Shown here: piece by piece, positions 62,256 through 64,000 of the stretch | Layout of the letters: the number at the start of each line of letters is the position of its first letter | Position numbering within the stretch: position 1 is the stretch's first letter | Origin: Ensifer sesbaniae | Lineage (GTDB): Bacteria; Pseudomonadota; Alphaproteobacteria; Rhizobiales; Rhizobiaceae | Length of the DNA: 64,000 nucleotides | Assembly: GCF_013283665.1 (NCBI RefSeq) | Contig: NZ_JABEKU010000002.1 | Coordinates: forward strand, 1,052,863-1,116,862 | Reading direction: 5' to 3' | Notes under the pieces: generated by a model | What the model saw: only the letters and a program-made list of their open reading frames with translations | What the model was told of the DNA's origin: nothing | The model's database searches: none | Translations under genes and position numbers: made by a program

Positions 62256-62267
62256 GCAATCGATTGC
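62256..62267. promoter_or_regulatory. operator 3 of the LacI-type regulator
   Basis: Third perfect copy of GCAATCGATTGC, centred 56 bp from operator 2, just downstream of the predicted transcription start of the regulator gene, where binding would block its transcription. Confidence 0.8.
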
Positions 62268-62313
62268 CTCGACGCTCGAACGCGGTAGAATGGGATACGG
62301 ACGGAGTAACCAA

Positions 62314-63363
62314 ATGAAGAAAAAGAGAATTACGCTCAAAGACATAGCCCGCGAAACCGGCGTTCACGTCTCAACCGTCTCGCGGGCGCTCGACCCCATC
62401 GAACGCAAGTCGATTACCGACGACGTCGCCAATCGCATTCAGGCCGCGGCCGAACGGCTCGGCTATCGTCCGAACCGCATCGCCGCCGGATTGCGCACCA
62501 ACCGCACGATGACCGTGGGCGTCATGATTCCCGACATCACCAACCTGGTCTTCCCGCCGATCCTGCGCGGCATCGAAAGTGTGCTCGAACCGCTCGGCTA
62601 TGCCGCGATCATCGTCAACACCGACAGCGAGCGCGACCGCGAGGTTCGCCTGCTTGATGTGCTTCGCGACCGAGGCGTCGACGGCATCATCCACGCTGCC
62701 GTGCTGCGAAGCGATCCTTCGATCGCGCGGGCTGCCCAAGACGGCCTGCCCGTCGTCACGCTCAACAGAAAGGTGGAGCAATCCACGATCCCCAGCGTGG
62801 TCAATGACGAAGATGCCGGTATATGCGAGATGCTGCGGCATTTGAAAGAGCTCGGCCACACCCGCATCGCCCATATCGCCGGGCCGCAGGAACTTTCCAC
62901 CGGTCAGCTCCGCCTCTCCGCCTTCCGCAAAGCAGCCGATGACCAGGCGATAGAGGTCGACGAGGCGCTTATCCGGGTGGCGACCCGGTTCAACGAGGAG
63001 GATGGAGCCCGCTGCCTTCTTGAACTGCTCGATGGCGGTAATGTCTTCACTGCCGTCCTCTGTGCCAACGACCGGCTGGCGCTCGGCGCCATCGAAGCCC
63101 TGCGCGACCGCGGCATCGACTGCCCCGGGCAGATCTCCGTGAGCGGCTTCAACGACATGCCGCTGCTCGACCTTATCCGACCGAAACTCACGACCGTTCG
63201 CATTCAGCAGTACGAGGCAGGTCGTACGGCAGCGAAACTGCTGATGCGGCTGGTTAATTCCGCCGAAGACGACGCGATACCACTCGAAACCGTTCTGCCC
63301 GTGGAACTCGTCGCCAGGGAGAGCACGGCCCCCGTGGCCGCCGGCGGCCCGAGTTCTCGATAA
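62314..63363 (+). CDS. LacI-family transcriptional regulator of the catabolic operon
   Basis: Repressor-type regulator of 349 residues. LacI HTH and hinge: RITLKDIARETGVHVSTVSRAL, then IQAAAERLGYRPNRIAAGLRT; periplasmic-binding-like effector domain from ~62 (TVGVMIPDITNLVFPPILRGIE, DGIIHAAVLR, LCANDRLALGAIEALRDRG, SVSGFNDMPLLDLIRPKLTTVR). ATG 62314 follows GGAG at good spacing; the open frame extends upstream to 61972 without similarity. It diverges from the ABC-transporter/dioxygenase operon, with three palindromic operators between, and probably responds to the pathway substrate or an intermediate. Confidence 0.92.
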   Translation: MKKKRITLKDIARETGVHVSTVSRALDPIERKSITDDVANRIQAAAERLGYRPNRIAAGLRTNRTMTVGVMIPDITNLVFPPILRGIESVLEPLGYAAIIVNTDSERDREVRLLDVLRDRGVDGIIHAAVLRSDPSIARAAQDGLPVVTLNRKVEQSTIPSVVNDEDAGICEMLRHLKELGHTRIAHIAGPQELSTGQLRLSAFRKAADDQAIEVDEALIRVATRFNEEDGARCLLELLDGGNVFTAVLCANDRLALGAIEALRDRGIDCPGQISVSGFNDMPLLDLIRPKLTTVRIQQYEAGRTAAKLLMRLVNSAEDDAIPLETVLPVELVARESTAPVAAGGPSSR

Positions 63364-63543
63364 CAGGGACCGGGCAAACAAGATCGTCGAACAGTTCGAG
63401 CGGTTCATCAAGGGTTCATTGACTGCAGATTCTTGAACTCGCCTACATCAGACTGCGGCGATATCCGCTCGCCGAGCACATTCGTAAGCTCGGCCAAACA
63501 CAGCTGCCTTGCGGTCACCGGGTTAGCGTGGGCGCCTATTCAG

Positions 63544-64000
63544 CTAAACACCCCACACCACGGCCTGTTCATGTCGATGGATCAGGTGCTGAAGCCGGTC
63601 GAAGCTGTGGCGGATATGTTGCGAGAATTTCTCGATGGCCGGGGTATGCGCCGAGGTCGCGCGGCTCAAGAGCCCGAGAGCGCGTTCCGGGTGCGGGACC
63701 GAAACCGGAAGTGCCGTGATCGATTTTTCGTTGCGTAGCGCAAAAACGACGCTGTGCGGAAGCACGGTCAAGGCGTCGATACCCTTGAGGTAATTGACGA
63801 GGCTCATCAGCGAGCCGCCTGTGTAGCGTATCTTGATCTCGGTCGCCCCGAAGGAGAGCAGCAGGCTATGAAGATCCGCAAGCAGCGGGCTTCCCGGCGG
63901 CGGCGCCACCCAGGGATATTCGAGAAGCTGCGACGGCTGCGGCCGTCTCTTCAGCAGAAGCGGATGCGTCACCCGGCAAGCGACGACGTTTCGACCGGGA
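63544..64000 (-). CDS. LysR-family regulator, N-terminus beyond window
   Basis: About 152 C-terminal residues of a LysR effector-binding domain, open to the window edge. The visible part begins PGRNVVACRVTHPLLLKRR and contains LLEYPWVAPPPGSPL, YTGGSLMSLVNYLKGIDALTVLPHSVVFAL and a tail typical of the group (HTPAIEKFSQHIRH). The HTH is outside. It is tail to tail with the LacI-family gene, 180 bases apart, and not obviously part of the operon's control. Confidence 0.8.
   Translation of the reverse strand, partial: PGRNVVACRVTHPLLLKRRPQPSQLLEYPWVAPPPGSPLLADLHSLLLSFGATEIKIRYTGGSLMSLVNYLKGIDALTVLPHSVVFALRNEKSITALPVSVPHPERALGLLSRATSAHTPAIEKFSQHIRHSFDRLQHLIHRHEQAVVWGV

Overview
The window looks like a replicon segment of a Rhizobiaceae alphaproteobacterium, probably Sinorhizobium/Ensifer or a close relative. 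The evidence is high GC with C/G-ending codons and a set of rhizobial family markers: BA14K, IalB, DUF982, DUF2277, DUF2778, DUF6074, a D-aminopeptidase, HWE kinase, DctABD and many LysR/LacI/ABC-transporter modules. No rRNA, tRNA, CRISPR array, intact IS element or replication origin was seen. The taxon is inferred from gene families only.

Region 1 (1-11.3 kb): partial EamA transporter coupled to a nitroreductase, divergent from a LysR regulator; a secreted GH5 glycosidase; a membrane class III adenylate cyclase; a DUF2778 (L,D-transpeptidase-like) protein; DUF2277; a candidate minus-strand small RNA with a CUCCUCCC loop and U-tract terminator; BA14K; an isochorismatase-like hydrolase with a clear terminator; and an internally deleted HWE histidine kinase.
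Region 2 (11.3-17.1 kb): an autotransporter translationally coupled to an IalB-type protein, divergent from a LytS/LytTR-type two-component pair. A direct repeat lies in the shared intergenic region.
Region 3 (17.1-27.1 kb): LysR regulator, GST, three-domain PNPOx-like/ferredoxin reductase/2Fe-2S protein, a second cyclase, DUF6074, an MsbA-like ABC exporter broken by a one-base frameshift, D-aminopeptidase and an RsuA-family pseudouridine synthase.
Region 4 (27.2-35.8 kb): a type I secretion operon. A 1529-aa VCBS/RTX protein with seven near-identical 312-bp tandem repeats is followed by its ABC ATPase and HlyD-type adaptor.
Region 5 (35.8-42.1 kb): accessory genes - DUF982, secreted caspase-like protein, adenosine-specific kinase, Tat-type triple carboxymuconolactone-decarboxylase protein, a one-lobe binding-protein-like gene and a LysR regulator.
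Region 6 (42.3-48.6 kb): aspA-dctA-dctB-dctD. A textbook -24/-12 sigma-54 promoter and two upstream dyads precede aspA, suggesting an aspartate uptake and deamination circuit run by its own DctBD pair.
Region 7 (48.6-52.4 kb): a glycerate 2-kinase pseudogene, a 990-aa fusion of a phosphoserine-aminotransferase-like and a phosphoglycerate-dehydrogenase-like protein, and a BCCT-transporter relic.
Region 8 (52.4-63.4 kb): a tightly packed eleven-gene minus-strand operon. It encodes a branched-chain-type (HAAT) ABC transporter, GST, intradiol ring-cleavage dioxygenase, SDR, beta-keto acid cleavage enzyme, zinc-less MDR oxidoreductase and cupin. A LacI-family gene diverges from it, and the intergenic region carries three copies of the palindrome GCAATCGATTGC. 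This is the most coherent candidate for an undescribed catabolic system. I infer import of an aromatic-type compound, intradiol cleavage, and exit through acetyl-CoA-dependent BKACE chemistry instead of the classical CoA-transferase/thiolase steps. The window ends in a partial LysR gene.
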